DNA from: Mucilaginibacter sp. Bleaf8
Lineage (GTDB): Bacteria > Bacteroidota > Bacteroidia > Sphingobacteriales > Sphingobacteriaceae
DNA: 64,000 bases
Assembly (NCBI RefSeq): GCF_018390515.1
Contig: NZ_JAHBBK010000001.1
Coordinates: forward strand, 1,178,001 to 1,242,000
Reading direction: 5' to 3'
Part shown: one piece after another, positions 56,106-64,000 of the stretch
Layout: each line of letters begins with the position of its first letter
How positions within the stretch are numbered: position 1 is the first letter of the stretch
Notes under the pieces: model-generated
What the model saw: the letters and a program-made list of their open reading frames with translations, nothing else
Told to the model about the DNA's origin: nothing
The model's database searches: none
Made by a program: the position numbers and the translations under genes

Positions 56106-57833
56106 TTGGAAAACGTGCCTTCATATAATGATCTTTTGGCAGAAATCAGCACTCTTAAGTCAGCACTTAAAGAGACAGGCAGCCGGTTAGAAGAAACTGA
56201 ATACCGGCTGGAGGAAGCCAATGATGTAATTGAAGCTATCCGCTCCGGCGAAATTGATGCGTTGGTGGTAAAAGCCCCTAATGGTCACCAATTATATACG
56301 CTAAAAAGCTCTGATCATGCCTATCGTATCTTCATTGAGCAAATGACCATCGGTGCAGTTACCTTGAACAGGGCCGGAGAGATTTTATACTGCAACTCAC
56401 AGTTTGCAACAACCGCCGGTTTATCACTTGAAAAAGTTTCGGGCAGACACTTTTCCGAGTTTTTCGCTCCGGATAACCAGAATAGTTGCGCTGACTTAAT
56501 GGACCGTGCATGGAAAGACAAATGCAAGGCAGAGCTACTGCTTTTGAGTGCTGGCGGACAAGAAATACCTGTGTTACTATCTATGCAGACGCTTGACCTG
56601 GAAGAAGGACTTGCCATGAGCGTCATCGTCACTGATTTAAGTTTGCAAAAAGAACAGCAGCAACTTTTGCAGGAAAAAAACAGCGCACTGGAGCAGGCAC
56701 AACACATGACCGAGGAGTTAAATGCCAATCTGGAACGGACAGTACAGGAACGTACGCGGGAACTATATGCCAACCAGGAACGATTGAGCCGTATTTTGGA
56801 AACCATGGCAGAAGGTGTTGGCATCATTGATACAAAAGGGCAATTAACCTATGCCAATCCCATGGCGCAGAAAATTTTGGGGTTAGAACAAAGCGAAATC
56901 AAGGAACGCACCTATGACGACCCGAAATGGCAAAACCTGCGCATCGACGGCTCTGCTTTACCGGATGACGAGCATCCGATGGCCATTATGATGAAGACGG
57001 GACAGCCCGTGTACGATCATGAAATAGCCGTGCAGCCTACAACCGGTGACCGTTTTTATATATCTATCAATGCTGCGCCAATCCGGGATGAACAGGGTGA
57101 GATTATTGCGGGTATCGGCACCTTTATGGATGTAACCAACAGGCGTAAAGCAATGCAGCAGAAAGATGAGTTCATTAGTGTTGCCAGTCATGAATTGCGT
57201 ACTCCAATCACCAGTTTAAAGGCATCGCTGCAGTTATTAGAACGGATGAAAGATAGTCCGTCATCAGCTATGTTACCGCGTCTTATCGAACAATCGAACA
57301 AAAGCTTAAACAAGGTAAGCGTTCTGGTAAATGACCTGCTCAATGCAACCAAATTAACAGAGGGTCAGGTATCATTAAAGAAGGATAAATTCCGCTTGAG
57401 TGACCTTTTAGAAAATTGCTGTCACCACATCCGGATGGACGGTAATTACGAAATTCTCTGTCAGGGCGACAATTCATTGATTGTAGAAGCCGACAGGGAT
57501 AAAATAGACCAGGTACTGGACAATCTTGTTAACAACGCAGTTAAATATGCTCCGGCGTCAAAGCATATCAGCATCCAATATTACAAAGATGGTGATATGG
57601 TAAAAGTTTCAGTCGCTGACAAAGGACCTGGCATTCCGCCAGAGAAATTGCCCCACCTTTTTGAGCGTTATTACCGTGTAGACAGCGGCGGCCATCAGTA
57701 TTCCGGCCTGGGCCTGGGGCTGTACATCTGTTCAGAAATAATCAAGCGCCATGGCGGGCAGATAGGCGTGCACAGTGCAGCAGGAAATGGAACCACGTTT
57801 TGGTTCACGTTACCCCTGTCCGTGACCTTTTGA
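56106..57833 (+). CDS. PAS-domain histidine kinase of the kai operon
   Basis: A 575-residue soluble kinase starting at a TTG. An N-terminal coiled coil (LKSALKETGSRLEETEYRLE) leads to a first PAS domain (~72-185), a second coiled coil, and a second PAS domain (~228-345). HisKA has His362 in SVASHELRTPITSL, and HATPase_c has NLVNNAVKYAP, DKGPGIPPEKLPHLF and YSGLGLGLYI. No transmembrane segment. Such kinases with coiled coils occupy the SasA-like position next to KaiBC, so it may read out the KaiC state. No response regulator follows. Confidence 0.9.
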   Translation: MENVPSYNDLLAEISTLKSALKETGSRLEETEYRLEEANDVIEAIRSGEIDALVVKAPNGHQLYTLKSSDHAYRIFIEQMTIGAVTLNRAGEILYCNSQFATTAGLSLEKVSGRHFSEFFAPDNQNSCADLMDRAWKDKCKAELLLLSAGGQEIPVLLSMQTLDLEEGLAMSVIVTDLSLQKEQQQLLQEKNSALEQAQHMTEELNANLERTVQERTRELYANQERLSRILETMAEGVGIIDTKGQLTYANPMAQKILGLEQSEIKERTYDDPKWQNLRIDGSALPDDEHPMAIMMKTGQPVYDHEIAVQPTTGDRFYISINAAPIRDEQGEIIAGIGTFMDVTNRRKAMQQKDEFISVASHELRTPITSLKASLQLLERMKDSPSSAMLPRLIEQSNKSLNKVSVLVNDLLNATKLTEGQVSLKKDKFRLSDLLENCCHHIRMDGNYEILCQGDNSLIVEADRDKIDQVLDNLVNNAVKYAPASKHISIQYYKDGDMVKVSVADKGPGIPPEKLPHLFERYYRVDSGGHQYSGLGLGLYICSEIIKRHGGQIGVHSAAGNGTTFWFTLPLSVTF

Positions 57834-57877
57834 ATTTCATAACACGATTTCTGCTCTCCTAGTTCAAAACTCTCGCA

Positions 57878-58254
57878 ATGAATAAAAGTATCCTACTCGC
57901 TTTTACAGGTATAAGTCTATGTATAAGAACATATGCACAGCCAACATCACCCGCCTTAAAAACGACACTTCAAAAGTCCTATGAAGGCAGATATTTAAAT
58001 ACACATAAGGCTTTAAAAACTGCGGGATGAATATCCTTAGGGACGGGGATTCCATTGTTTTGCCTCGGTTTTGCTGCAGGAATTGGTAATATAGAAATGG
58101 AAATAAGGGTGCAGAAAGAACAACCAGATGGATGATAACAACCGGAGCTGCACTTACCTTGGCAAGCATTCCGTGCTTTGTTCTATCACACCACTTTAAC
58201 AATAAGGCGGCCGCCTTATTGTTAAGTAACCAACCCGTTATTATTCCATTATAG
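57878..58254 (+). pseudogene. Decayed small secreted/membrane protein gene
   Basis: Starts MNKSILLAFTGISLCIRTYA, a signal peptide, and runs to ALKTAG, where TGA at 58028 interrupts. It continues in frame ISLGTGIPLFCLGFAAGIGN to QPDG, then needs a shift near 58130 to reach WMITTGAALTLASIPCFVL, then LLSNQPVIIPL and a stop. The joined product has the layout of a family common in Sphingobacteriaceae (signal, Gly-rich membrane hairpin, short tail). Confidence 0.6.
58196..58225. repeat. 30-nt perfect palindrome
   Basis: TTAACAATAAGGCGG followed directly by its reverse complement, with no spacer. It lies inside the 3' end of the decayed gene. There is no T-run after it, so it is not an ordinary terminator. 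Confidence 0.8.
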
Positions 58255-58571
58255 AATGGTTATACATCAAGTATATAACCAGCGCTTTGCTTAAGATTTC
58301 CGCTTTAAGCGTGCAGCATTCCAGCCAACCTTGGGTATCGACTTAAGATGAGTTGTTAATAAAGGTACTAAGTGCTTTACCGGCATGATGCCGTTGAATA
58401 ATTATTTTCATTGAAATACTCTATTCTGCTTTCAATAGCGCGTATGATATGTTTCCAAGTAACATTTTCCTTTGAAGGTTATCCTATATATGCACTGTAG
58501 TTTCAAGCGCTTTTCAGTATTCTGTGCCGCTGTATTTAATGATATTAGGACATGCCAGTGCTTAAATAAAA
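58255..58571. other. Gene-free stretch
   Basis: No open frame with coding character and no clear terminator. The right part is the downstream flank of the convergent quinone reductase gene. Confidence 0.45.
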
Positions 58572-59111
58572 CTATAAAGATGCAAGGTAATCCAGGTACT
58601 GCTGAGCACTTTTGTCAATACGTTCCGTTGTGGCTTGCAATTCCGTTCCATAAAAGATAAATGGCGGGCGGTAGTCTGCTCTTACATAATCAAAAGTCAG
58701 CTCAAAGGGAGCCAGCAAATGCTCCATCGTGTACTTGTACCTGCCGGTTGGTTGATAACCATCCTTATCGATTCCTGTACTGATAGCGAGTGCAATTTTT
58801 TTGCCACTCAATTTATAACCACTGTTCGCCCCGAAAGCCCAACCGTAAATTAATACTTCGTCAAGCCATTGTTTAAGCAATGGAGGGCAATTAAACCAGA
58901 AAAAAGGAAACTGAAAGACGATATTATCAAACTTTTCTAAAAGTTGCTGCTCACTTTTAACATCGATTTTACCGTTCGGATAAGCGGCGTACAGATCGTG
59001 AACCACATATGTTTCAGGAAATTTCCTGAGTTCATCGATCCACCGTTTGTTTACAACAGAATGAGCAAGGTTGGGATGGATAATAATAATTAATGTTTTT
59101 AAAGGTATCAT
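58572..59111 (-). CDS. NAD(P)H quinone oxidoreductase, flavodoxin-2 family
   Basis: A 179-residue protein. TLIIIIHPNLAHSVVNKRWI at the start binds the flavin phosphate, FPFFWFNCPPLLKQWLDEVL is the family's substrate-pocket motif, and GWAFGANSGYKLSGKKIALA follows. This is the KefF/YwrO/NQO1 family of FMN or FAD enzymes that reduce quinones and related electrophiles by two electrons. It stands alone, with no K+-efflux partner. Confidence 0.85.
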   Translation of the reverse strand: MIPLKTLIIIIHPNLAHSVVNKRWIDELRKFPETYVVHDLYAAYPNGKIDVKSEQQLLEKFDNIVFQFPFFWFNCPPLLKQWLDEVLIYGWAFGANSGYKLSGKKIALAISTGIDKDGYQPTGRYKYTMEHLLAPFELTFDYVRADYRPPFIFYGTELQATTERIDKSAQQYLDYLASL

Positions 59112-59257
59112 GTGTATTCTGAATTTTATAAATTATCATGGATAATCTGACGGAAGCATCAGTCATTCTAAACCACGTCGCAGAGCTAAGATTTGCTTTA
59201 ATAATGGTATAGCTTTAATTGAGCTGAGCACCGGGAATGCGTCAACCTAATCAATCA

Positions 59258-60262
59258 CTACCCGATATATTCGATGATATTGATTCCAAACTCCTTTAAA
59301 CGGCTCACAACATCGTCGGTCGATATAATGGTTTCAGGAAGGTATAAGCCTCCTTTTTGTGGAGTCGGTTGACCGCTAAGACCAAATATGGCTTCAGTTA
59401 TTAAAAATACACCAACAGCAGTCAAATGAGAATTTCCTTTTGGGCCAGATACTATTGTGCGCAGCTTTGTTGCTTCACCAGATAATAACACCCCTTCCAT
59501 ATCAATGTACAAATCATGTGAAGCTTCCAAACCCTGACCGCTTCCAATTGATTTCCCTATAGCAAAATCAAACCGAATATTGGCAGCACTGGTAAATGCA
59601 GCAATGCTTGGCACATCAAGGGTACTCATCGGATAACCCATCACCGATGTATGATCATGTAAATGGATTTCCCTTGCATTTTCTTTTGCGTCGACAAAAT
59701 GCCATTTACCATCCTCATGAAGTAATGCCCGCCCAACAAAACCATTTACCTGACTTGCTACCAGTGGTCCTATAGGATCTCGCTCGTCATATAATCCAGC
59801 AGTTTCAATCCGTGTAATATGGCTGAATTTACGTGCAAGTTGTTTTGCAACAAGGGTTAATATTCCGGCCTGCCAATGGCCTGCAAATACAACTGGAGCT
59901 AACACTGTCTTATGCAAGCCAAGAAATGCTGTAGGAGAAACTTCATCAGCAATTTCGGTAACAGTAATACAGGCAATTCCATTTATAATAGCAGTTTCTC
60001 TTAGAACATTACCGTGATCCTCCATTGCCGTTATGATAAGATCAATCTTCCCATAATCGCTTAAATTGAACCCTTCATCCAAATTAACGTAGGCGGTTTC
60101 TGCATTATTTAACTCTTTAGCTAAATCTTCCCCATTTTGAGGATTTCTACCGGCCAGAATAAGTCTTATAGCAGTATGCTTTTTGCTGATTAGTCGTGCA
60201 ATGTTACTTCCTACAAGTCCATATCCGCCAACAATTATAATACGCCTGTCCTGTAATTCCAT
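59258..60262 (-). CDS. Saccharopine-dehydrogenase-like NAD(P)-binding protein
   Basis: A 334-residue protein from the ATG complement at 60262 (MELQDRRIIIVGGYGLVGSN). The upstream in-frame extension crosses the operators and is rejected. The Rossmann motif is GGYGLVGSNIARLI; the C-terminal half resembles saccharopine dehydrogenase NADP-binding proteins used on varied substrates. It is divergent from a TetR gene and its promoter overlaps two palindromes, so the TetR protein very likely represses it. Confidence 0.78.
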   Translation of the reverse strand: MELQDRRIIIVGGYGLVGSNIARLISKKHTAIRLILAGRNPQNGEDLAKELNNAETAYVNLDEGFNLSDYGKIDLIITAMEDHGNVLRETAIINGIACITVTEIADEVSPTAFLGLHKTVLAPVVFAGHWQAGILTLVAKQLARKFSHITRIETAGLYDERDPIGPLVASQVNGFVGRALLHEDGKWHFVDAKENAREIHLHDHTSVMGYPMSTLDVPSIAAFTSAANIRFDFAIGKSIGSGQGLEASHDLYIDMEGVLLSGEATKLRTIVSGPKGNSHLTAVGVFLITEAIFGLSGQPTPQKGGLYLPETIISTDDVVSRLKEFGINIIEYIG

Positions 60263-60280
60263 AATATAATGTTTAAGTAT

Positions 60281-60327
60281 TTGCATTAGGTCGTCTGACC
60301 TAATGCAAATATAGGTCAATTGACCTA
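60281..60327. promoter_or_regulatory. Two operator palindromes between the divergent genes
   Basis: Operator 1 (60281-60308): arms TTGCATTAGGTC and GACCTAATGCAA around GTCT, perfect over 12 bp. Operator 2 (60312-60327): TAGGTCAATTGACCTA, perfect. Both contain TAGGTC-N4-GACCTA, and their centres are 25 bp apart. They are the obvious binding sites for the TetR protein next door. Confidence 0.85.
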
Positions 60328-60335
60328 AAACACAA
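60306..60335 (-). promoter_or_regulatory. Promoter of the saccharopine-dehydrogenase-like gene
   Basis: On the minus strand TTG (60335-60333), a 19-nt spacer and TATATTTG (60313-60306), an ideal TTG/TAnnTTTG promoter. Operator 2 fills the spacer and operator 1 covers the start point. Confidence 0.7.
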
Positions 60336-60367
60336 TACTTAATATTTTTATTTTACTTTTACCTAAA

Positions 60368-60934
60368 ATGGACAAGAAAGAGGAGCGATTAAAGCATATT
60401 TTACAAGCAACTATCTCTATACTTAGTAAAGAAGGAGCTGAAAATCTTTCTATGAGGAAAGTAGCCAAAGTGGCAAACTTGACTTTAAGTAATCTTCAAT
60501 ATTACTATAGAGATAAAGACCTGTTGTTAATCGCGACGGTAAAATATTATTTTGAAAGCTGCAAGGAAGAAGTAACCCATGCCATCAATCTTTTAACAGC
60601 TGAAAGCACACCGTCTACAGAAGTTTTTTTAGTGAAGTTGTTAAATATGCTATTGATAGAGGGCAAGTCCAGCGATCAAATTTTGATGTTTCAAGAAATA
60701 TGGACCTTAGCAGCAAGGAACAAAGAACTGGAAAAGGCAGTAGAAACCTATTATAAAACCTACTGCTTATGGTTAATAGATCTTATTTCTATGTTTTCTA
60801 AGGAACCAGAGGCAATCGTAAGCTTGCTTGTCCCATTTGTAGAAGGTTACACCATTGTTAATAATGTTGTTCCACTAAATAAAGAAAGCATAATTCAGAT
60901 GATAGTAAAACTTATTTTAAGCATGGGGAAATAA
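60368..60934 (+). CDS. TetR-family transcriptional repressor
   Basis: A 188-residue protein. The N-terminal HTH reads ILSKEGAENLSMRKVAKVAN, then LTLSNLQYYYRDKDLLLIAT, the TetR helix-turn-helix with its YYY recognition end. The C-terminal ligand domain is diverged. It probably represses itself and the divergent gene through the TAGGTC-N4-GACCTA sites. The inducer may be a substrate of the quinone reductase or dehydrogenase nearby. Confidence 0.88.
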   Translation: MDKKEERLKHILQATISILSKEGAENLSMRKVAKVANLTLSNLQYYYRDKDLLLIATVKYYFESCKEEVTHAINLLTAESTPSTEVFLVKLLNMLLIEGKSSDQILMFQEIWTLAARNKELEKAVETYYKTYCLWLIDLISMFSKEPEAIVSLLVPFVEGYTIVNNVVPLNKESIIQMIVKLILSMGK

Positions 60935-61237
60935 ATTAGGCATTGACAGATTTATAGGTTTAATGATTATTTATTAAAAGGAAGTCTGCGTTTAGGCATC
61001 CGAAAACTCGACTTTTCAATCAGCTAGCAATTAGCAAACAATCAACATGAGGTTGTCATTACCCATTGAACAGGTGAGAACGAGAAGGAGTATTTCTTAT
61101 TTCAAGGTTTTTTATAGCGCATTACTTACAAAATAACACCCCAAACTGGTACTTACGGATTTACAAAGAAGCTGACCTAAACAAAGCCTACGCTGTCTCC
61201 TCACACATTAAACCAAACTTTAATAGACCATACCTTG
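60935..61237. other. Gene-free stretch between convergent genes
   Basis: No coding frame, repeat or clear terminator recognised. Confidence 0.45.
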
Positions 61238-63067
61238 CTATTGATATCCCATTGCCTGTAAATTAAACAGCTCTGCGTAGCGTCCACCGGAGGCAAGCAG
61301 CTCGGCATGGCTTCCTACTTCAAGGGCCTCCCCTTTTTCCAGCACCAATATCCGGTCCGCCATCCGTACCGTTGAAAACCGGTGAGAAATCAGTACGGCA
61401 GTACGGCCCCTGGTAAGCTCTGTAAAACGCTCAAAAACCTCGTACTCTGCCCGGGCATCCAATGCCGAGGTTGGCTCATCTAAAATAACCAGCTGTGCCT
61501 GGCGCATATAAGCCCGCGCAATGGCTACCTTTTGCCATTCCCCGCCGGATAGCTCTACGCCGCCCGCAAACCGTTTACCCAGCATCTGATGATAACCATT
61601 TGGCAAACGACTAACCAGCTGATCGGCCAGGCTTAGTTGTGCTGATGAACGGATCAGTGTATCGTTTTCCATCTCGTCAATATTTCCGGCAGCGATATTC
61701 TGTGAAAAGGTCATCTGGTAGCGAAGGAAATCCTGAAAAATTACGCCAACATTCTTCCGCAGGTCGTACAAATCATATTCTTTAAGGTCATGCCCGTCTA
61801 ACAAAATTCGCCCCTCTGCAGGATCGTAGAGGCGTGCTAACAGCTTCACTAAGGTAGTTTTGCCGGCGCCATTTTCACCAACTAAAGCCAGCTTCTCTCC
61901 GGCGTGTAAGGTAAAGTTAAGATAACGATTGGCCCAGCGTTCGCTATTCTGGTAACGGAAACCAACGTTTTCAAACACAAATCCGGTGACAATAGGATTC
62001 GGGAACGGTAAGGGATTGTCTGCGCTTTGAATTCGTGGTTTGATATGGAAGAAGTCATAAAAATCTTTCAAGTAAACAGCACTTTGTGAAACGGTAGAAA
62101 ACCGGGTAAGTACGCTCTCCATCGAGGCCCGCAACTGGCGGAAAGATCCTATTAAAAAGATCAACTGACCTAACGATATCTTTCCCTGAACGATTTGTAT
62201 AATAACGAACACATACGCACCAAAATAGCCTAAGCTGGCTAAAAGTGCAAAGAACGATCCCCATATGGTGCGTTGCACCGAAATGCGGCGGTTATCGTCA
62301 TAAAACTGCTTGGAAAGCTTTTTGAAACGTTCTGTAATGAAACCGGCAAGTCCAAAAATCTTGATCTCCTTTGCCGTCTCGTCACTGGCACCGAGATAAC
62401 GCAGGTAATCCAGCTCTCTCCGTTCGGGGGTTTGTTTGCGGCTTAGCGAGTACGTTTTATCGTTAAAATAAGACTCGCCTAAAAAAGCGGGTATAATACA
62501 TACGGCTAAAAGTAAAATAACCCATGCATTGAAAATAAGCAGCCCGGATATCAGTAAACCGGTGGTAATGATGTCCTGAATTTGGCTCATCACTTGTGCA
62601 AGCAGCATCGTCCGGCCAACGGTTTGTTGACGAGCCCGTTCTAACTTATCATAAAATTGTGCGTCCTCAAACTGCTCAAGATCCAGCGTTGCTGCATGAG
62701 CCATTATTTTAATAGAAGAATAGTTGGAGAAAGTATCGCCAAGTAACCCCTCGGTAAGCGTAATTACCCGGGTAAGCACATCAGATAACACGGCCAGGAT
62801 AAACTCAAAACCGATGAGTTTCCAAAGATTGTTATCAACCCTTCCACCTGGGGTGTGACCAAGCGCTACCACCTGATCAATCACCAGTTTTCCAACATAC
62901 AATAATAGAAAGGGAAAGACCGCTTTAATGAGGCGAAGTATAACACTTACCACCATTAGTACCGGGCTGGATGCCCAAACCAAGCGAAAAAATTCGGGCA
63001 GATAGCGCAATGCGTTTAAACGCTCGCGGATAGATAACTGTTTGGCAGCGTTGTTGGGCTTTTTCAA
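61238..63067 (-). CDS. ABC exporter, fused membrane and ATPase domains
   Basis: A 609-residue half-transporter. Six membrane spans (about 35-310) precede an ATPase domain with Walker A GENGAGKTT, Q-loop VIFQDFLRYQM, signature ELSGGEWQKVAIARA, Walker B LVILDEPTSALD and an H-loop (LISHRFST). It should act as a homodimer exporting peptides, lipids or drugs. No peptidase C39 domain, so it does not cleave a leader. The next gene upstream is a RiPP-precursor-like peptide, which makes peptide export a good guess. Confidence 0.85.
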   Translation of the reverse strand: MKKPNNAAKQLSIRERLNALRYLPEFFRLVWASSPVLMVVSVILRLIKAVFPFLLLYVGKLVIDQVVALGHTPGGRVDNNLWKLIGFEFILAVLSDVLTRVITLTEGLLGDTFSNYSSIKIMAHAATLDLEQFEDAQFYDKLERARQQTVGRTMLLAQVMSQIQDIITTGLLISGLLIFNAWVILLLAVCIIPAFLGESYFNDKTYSLSRKQTPERRELDYLRYLGASDETAKEIKIFGLAGFITERFKKLSKQFYDDNRRISVQRTIWGSFFALLASLGYFGAYVFVIIQIVQGKISLGQLIFLIGSFRQLRASMESVLTRFSTVSQSAVYLKDFYDFFHIKPRIQSADNPLPFPNPIVTGFVFENVGFRYQNSERWANRYLNFTLHAGEKLALVGENGAGKTTLVKLLARLYDPAEGRILLDGHDLKEYDLYDLRKNVGVIFQDFLRYQMTFSQNIAAGNIDEMENDTLIRSSAQLSLADQLVSRLPNGYHQMLGKRFAGGVELSGGEWQKVAIARAYMRQAQLVILDEPTSALDARAEYEVFERFTELTRGRTAVLISHRFSTVRMADRILVLEKGEALEVGSHAELLASGGRYAELFNLQAMGYQ

Positions 63068-63422
63068 TATTATGGATAAAACGTTATCTGCAAAGATAAA
63101 TTTTCCAATTAAGAGGTTGTCAGTAGGAAGGCATTTTCCTAACCCAACAACAAATCATCTGATTTGATTGAGAGAGATGATCATGGTCAGCAATGAAACT
63201 ATTTTGCAGATAGCAGGAGCGCTTGATTATGAACGCTAGAAAATATTGCATGCAAATAGCCCAGGCACTTTACATTCTGTAGCAAAGTAAAACAACAGGA
63301 TTCCCTGTTGCTAATAACATCTACCTGCAGCCACAACAAGAATCAGGCATCTTATTAAAGATGGTAATTCAGGCTAATGCAACTTATTAGCGCTTGCTGC
63401 ATGAATAACAGTAAGCCTTACT
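63068..63422. other. Spacer between the precursor peptide and the ABC exporter
   Basis: Contains only the exporter promoter at its left end. Other short frames are stop-rich. Confidence 0.4.
63091..63098 (-). promoter_or_regulatory. -7 box of the ABC exporter (TATCTTTG)
   Basis: Exact TAnnTTTG on the minus strand, 23 nt before the exporter ATG. There is no well-spaced TTG. Confidence 0.5.
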
Positions 63423-63590
63423 TTAGCTGGCGTAATATTGATAAGAAAGACGATCTTCAATAGGATCGAAGTTAGCCTCCTGATTAGAGAGCTCAAAACC
63501 CGACTGGATACTGATTAATTCAACTACAGGCTTTTTCCAGGCTTTTTTTGAACCAGACTCTTTGTTTTCTTGTATGTTATTATCTTTCAT
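63423..63590 (-). CDS. RiPP precursor-like peptide (lasso-peptide candidate)
   Basis: A 55-residue peptide. A polar leader (MKDNNIQENKESGSKKAW) runs into KKPVVELISIQS, the W-K-K-P-x-V pattern common in Bacteroidota peptide precursors, then a candidate core GFELSNQEANFDPIEDRLSY with a YQYYAS end. If cleaved before Gly31, the core has Glu at position 8, the spacing needed for a lasso macrolactam ring. The usual Thr two residues before the core is Gln here. It lies between an ABC exporter and a formyltransferase. No maturation enzymes are visible before the window ends. Confidence 0.55.
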   Translation of the reverse strand: MKDNNIQENKESGSKKAWKKPVVELISIQSGFELSNQEANFDPIEDRLSYQYYAS

Positions 63591-63635
63591 CTTTTTAGGT
63601 TTTGCCTTTATAGTGGTCTGTAAAAAAGGCTATTA

Positions 63636-63665
63636 CAAATAAAAAAAATATTTCTGTATTTTCAA
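63636..63665 (-). promoter_or_regulatory. Promoter of the precursor peptide gene
   Basis: On the minus strand TTG (63665-63663), a 19-nt spacer and TTTATTTG (63643-63636), one mismatch to TAnnTTTG, 46 nt before the ATG. Upstream, ACTGAT/ATCAGT (63673-63688) may end the preceding transcript. Confidence 0.5.
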
Positions 63666-63728
63666 AATAAACACTGATAATGATCAGTTTGTTTAAAAAG
63701 TGGTTTGTTAACTACTACTATATGTTAC

Positions 63729-64000
63729 TTAGACACCCAGACGCTGACCTTCCGTTAACCCGAACGTACTTGCATGGCGGCCGGGTACAAAAGCACCATT
63801 TATATTTAACATATTAATGCTTAAAAGGTGCTGGTCGGCACAGATTACCTCTAATTCATTTTGATGGCTGATGATAGTACCGGGCGGTTGCTGATTGAGC
63901 TGGATTGATAAACTCTTCTCTCCTGAAACCACATCAAGTATTTTAATTTCCTGCCCGTTGAGTAAGGTGATCGCTCCTTTATTCCAGGGATTACAGGCCA
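63729..64000 (-). CDS. Formyltransferase family protein, C-terminal part (runs off the window)
   Basis: The last ~90 residues: CNPWNKGAITLLNGQEIKIL, then PPGTIISHQNELEVICADQH and LLSINMLNINGAFVPGRHAS. This is the pattern of the C-terminal domain of methionyl-tRNA formyltransferase and related N10-formyl-THF enzymes (NPWPGA..., PGTI..., LQ..G). Only the C-domain is visible, so it may be Fmt itself or a specialised relative. It lies upstream of the precursor peptide on the same strand. Confidence 0.7.
   Translation of the reverse strand, partial: ACNPWNKGAITLLNGQEIKILDVVSGEKSLSIQLNQQPPGTIISHQNELEVICADQHLLSINMLNINGAFVPGRHASTFGLTEGQRLGV

Overview
This looks like a chromosomal segment from a Bacteroidota species, most likely Sphingobacteriaceae (Mucilaginibacter/Pedobacter-like). 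The reasons are the low-to-medium GC content, a SusC/SusD pair, promoters of the TAnnTTTG / TTG type, almost no Shine-Dalgarno sequences, DUF6443-type secreted RHS proteins and DUF983. The genus is an inference.

Left arm (1-7.7 kb): housekeeping genes. These are the start of clpB, a membrane histidine kinase, an AraC regulator overlapping a DUF983 gene, coaD, a NUDIX hydrolase, pyrE, and an ABC-F ATPase that appears to keep only one intact ATP site. A tRNA-Lys(CTT) closes the arm.

Middle (7.7-44.6 kb): an accessory zone beside that tRNA. The DNA just downstream of the tRNA recurs at 31.8 kb as a 79-nt direct repeat with two mismatches. Weaker copies of the tRNA 3' end, all preceded by the same TATTCTATATTCTC flank, lie at 10.5, 31.8 and 44.6 kb. 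An inverted 5' fragment of the tRNA lies at 24.6 kb. I read these as ends of elements that integrated one after another at tRNA-Lys and then decayed; no intact integrase is visible. The zone carries two small decayed toxin-tail/membrane-protein modules (8.5-10.1 kb), a minus-strand run of immunity-like genes (24.6-29.3 kb), a frameshifted M50 peptidase-TPR gene, a displaced RHS core fragment, and a large operon of two secreted RHS proteins with a toxin tip and a small putative immunity gene (43.6-34.8 kb).

Inside this zone lies a tight nine-gene minus-strand operon (24.0-10.9 kb). It runs SusC, SusD, a secreted S51 peptidase (cyanophycinase-like), two DoxX-like membrane proteins, an FAD oxidoreductase, a YeiH-type exporter, a cytochrome c and a SoxC/YedY-type sulfite dehydrogenase. 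It suggests uptake and processing of an unidentified compound, coupled to sulfite oxidation. A degenerate tRNA-Cys sits between two of its genes.

Right arm (45-64 kb): an acyltransferase, the imuA-imuB-dnaE2 mutasome cassette, a KaiC-KaiB-KaiB-histidine kinase operon, a decayed small membrane gene holding a 30-nt perfect palindrome, a flavodoxin-like quinone reductase, and a divergent saccharopine-dehydrogenase-like/TetR pair with two operator palindromes. Last come an ABC exporter, a 55-residue RiPP-precursor-like peptide and the C-terminus of a formyltransferase, which may be the edge of a peptide natural-product cluster extending past the window.
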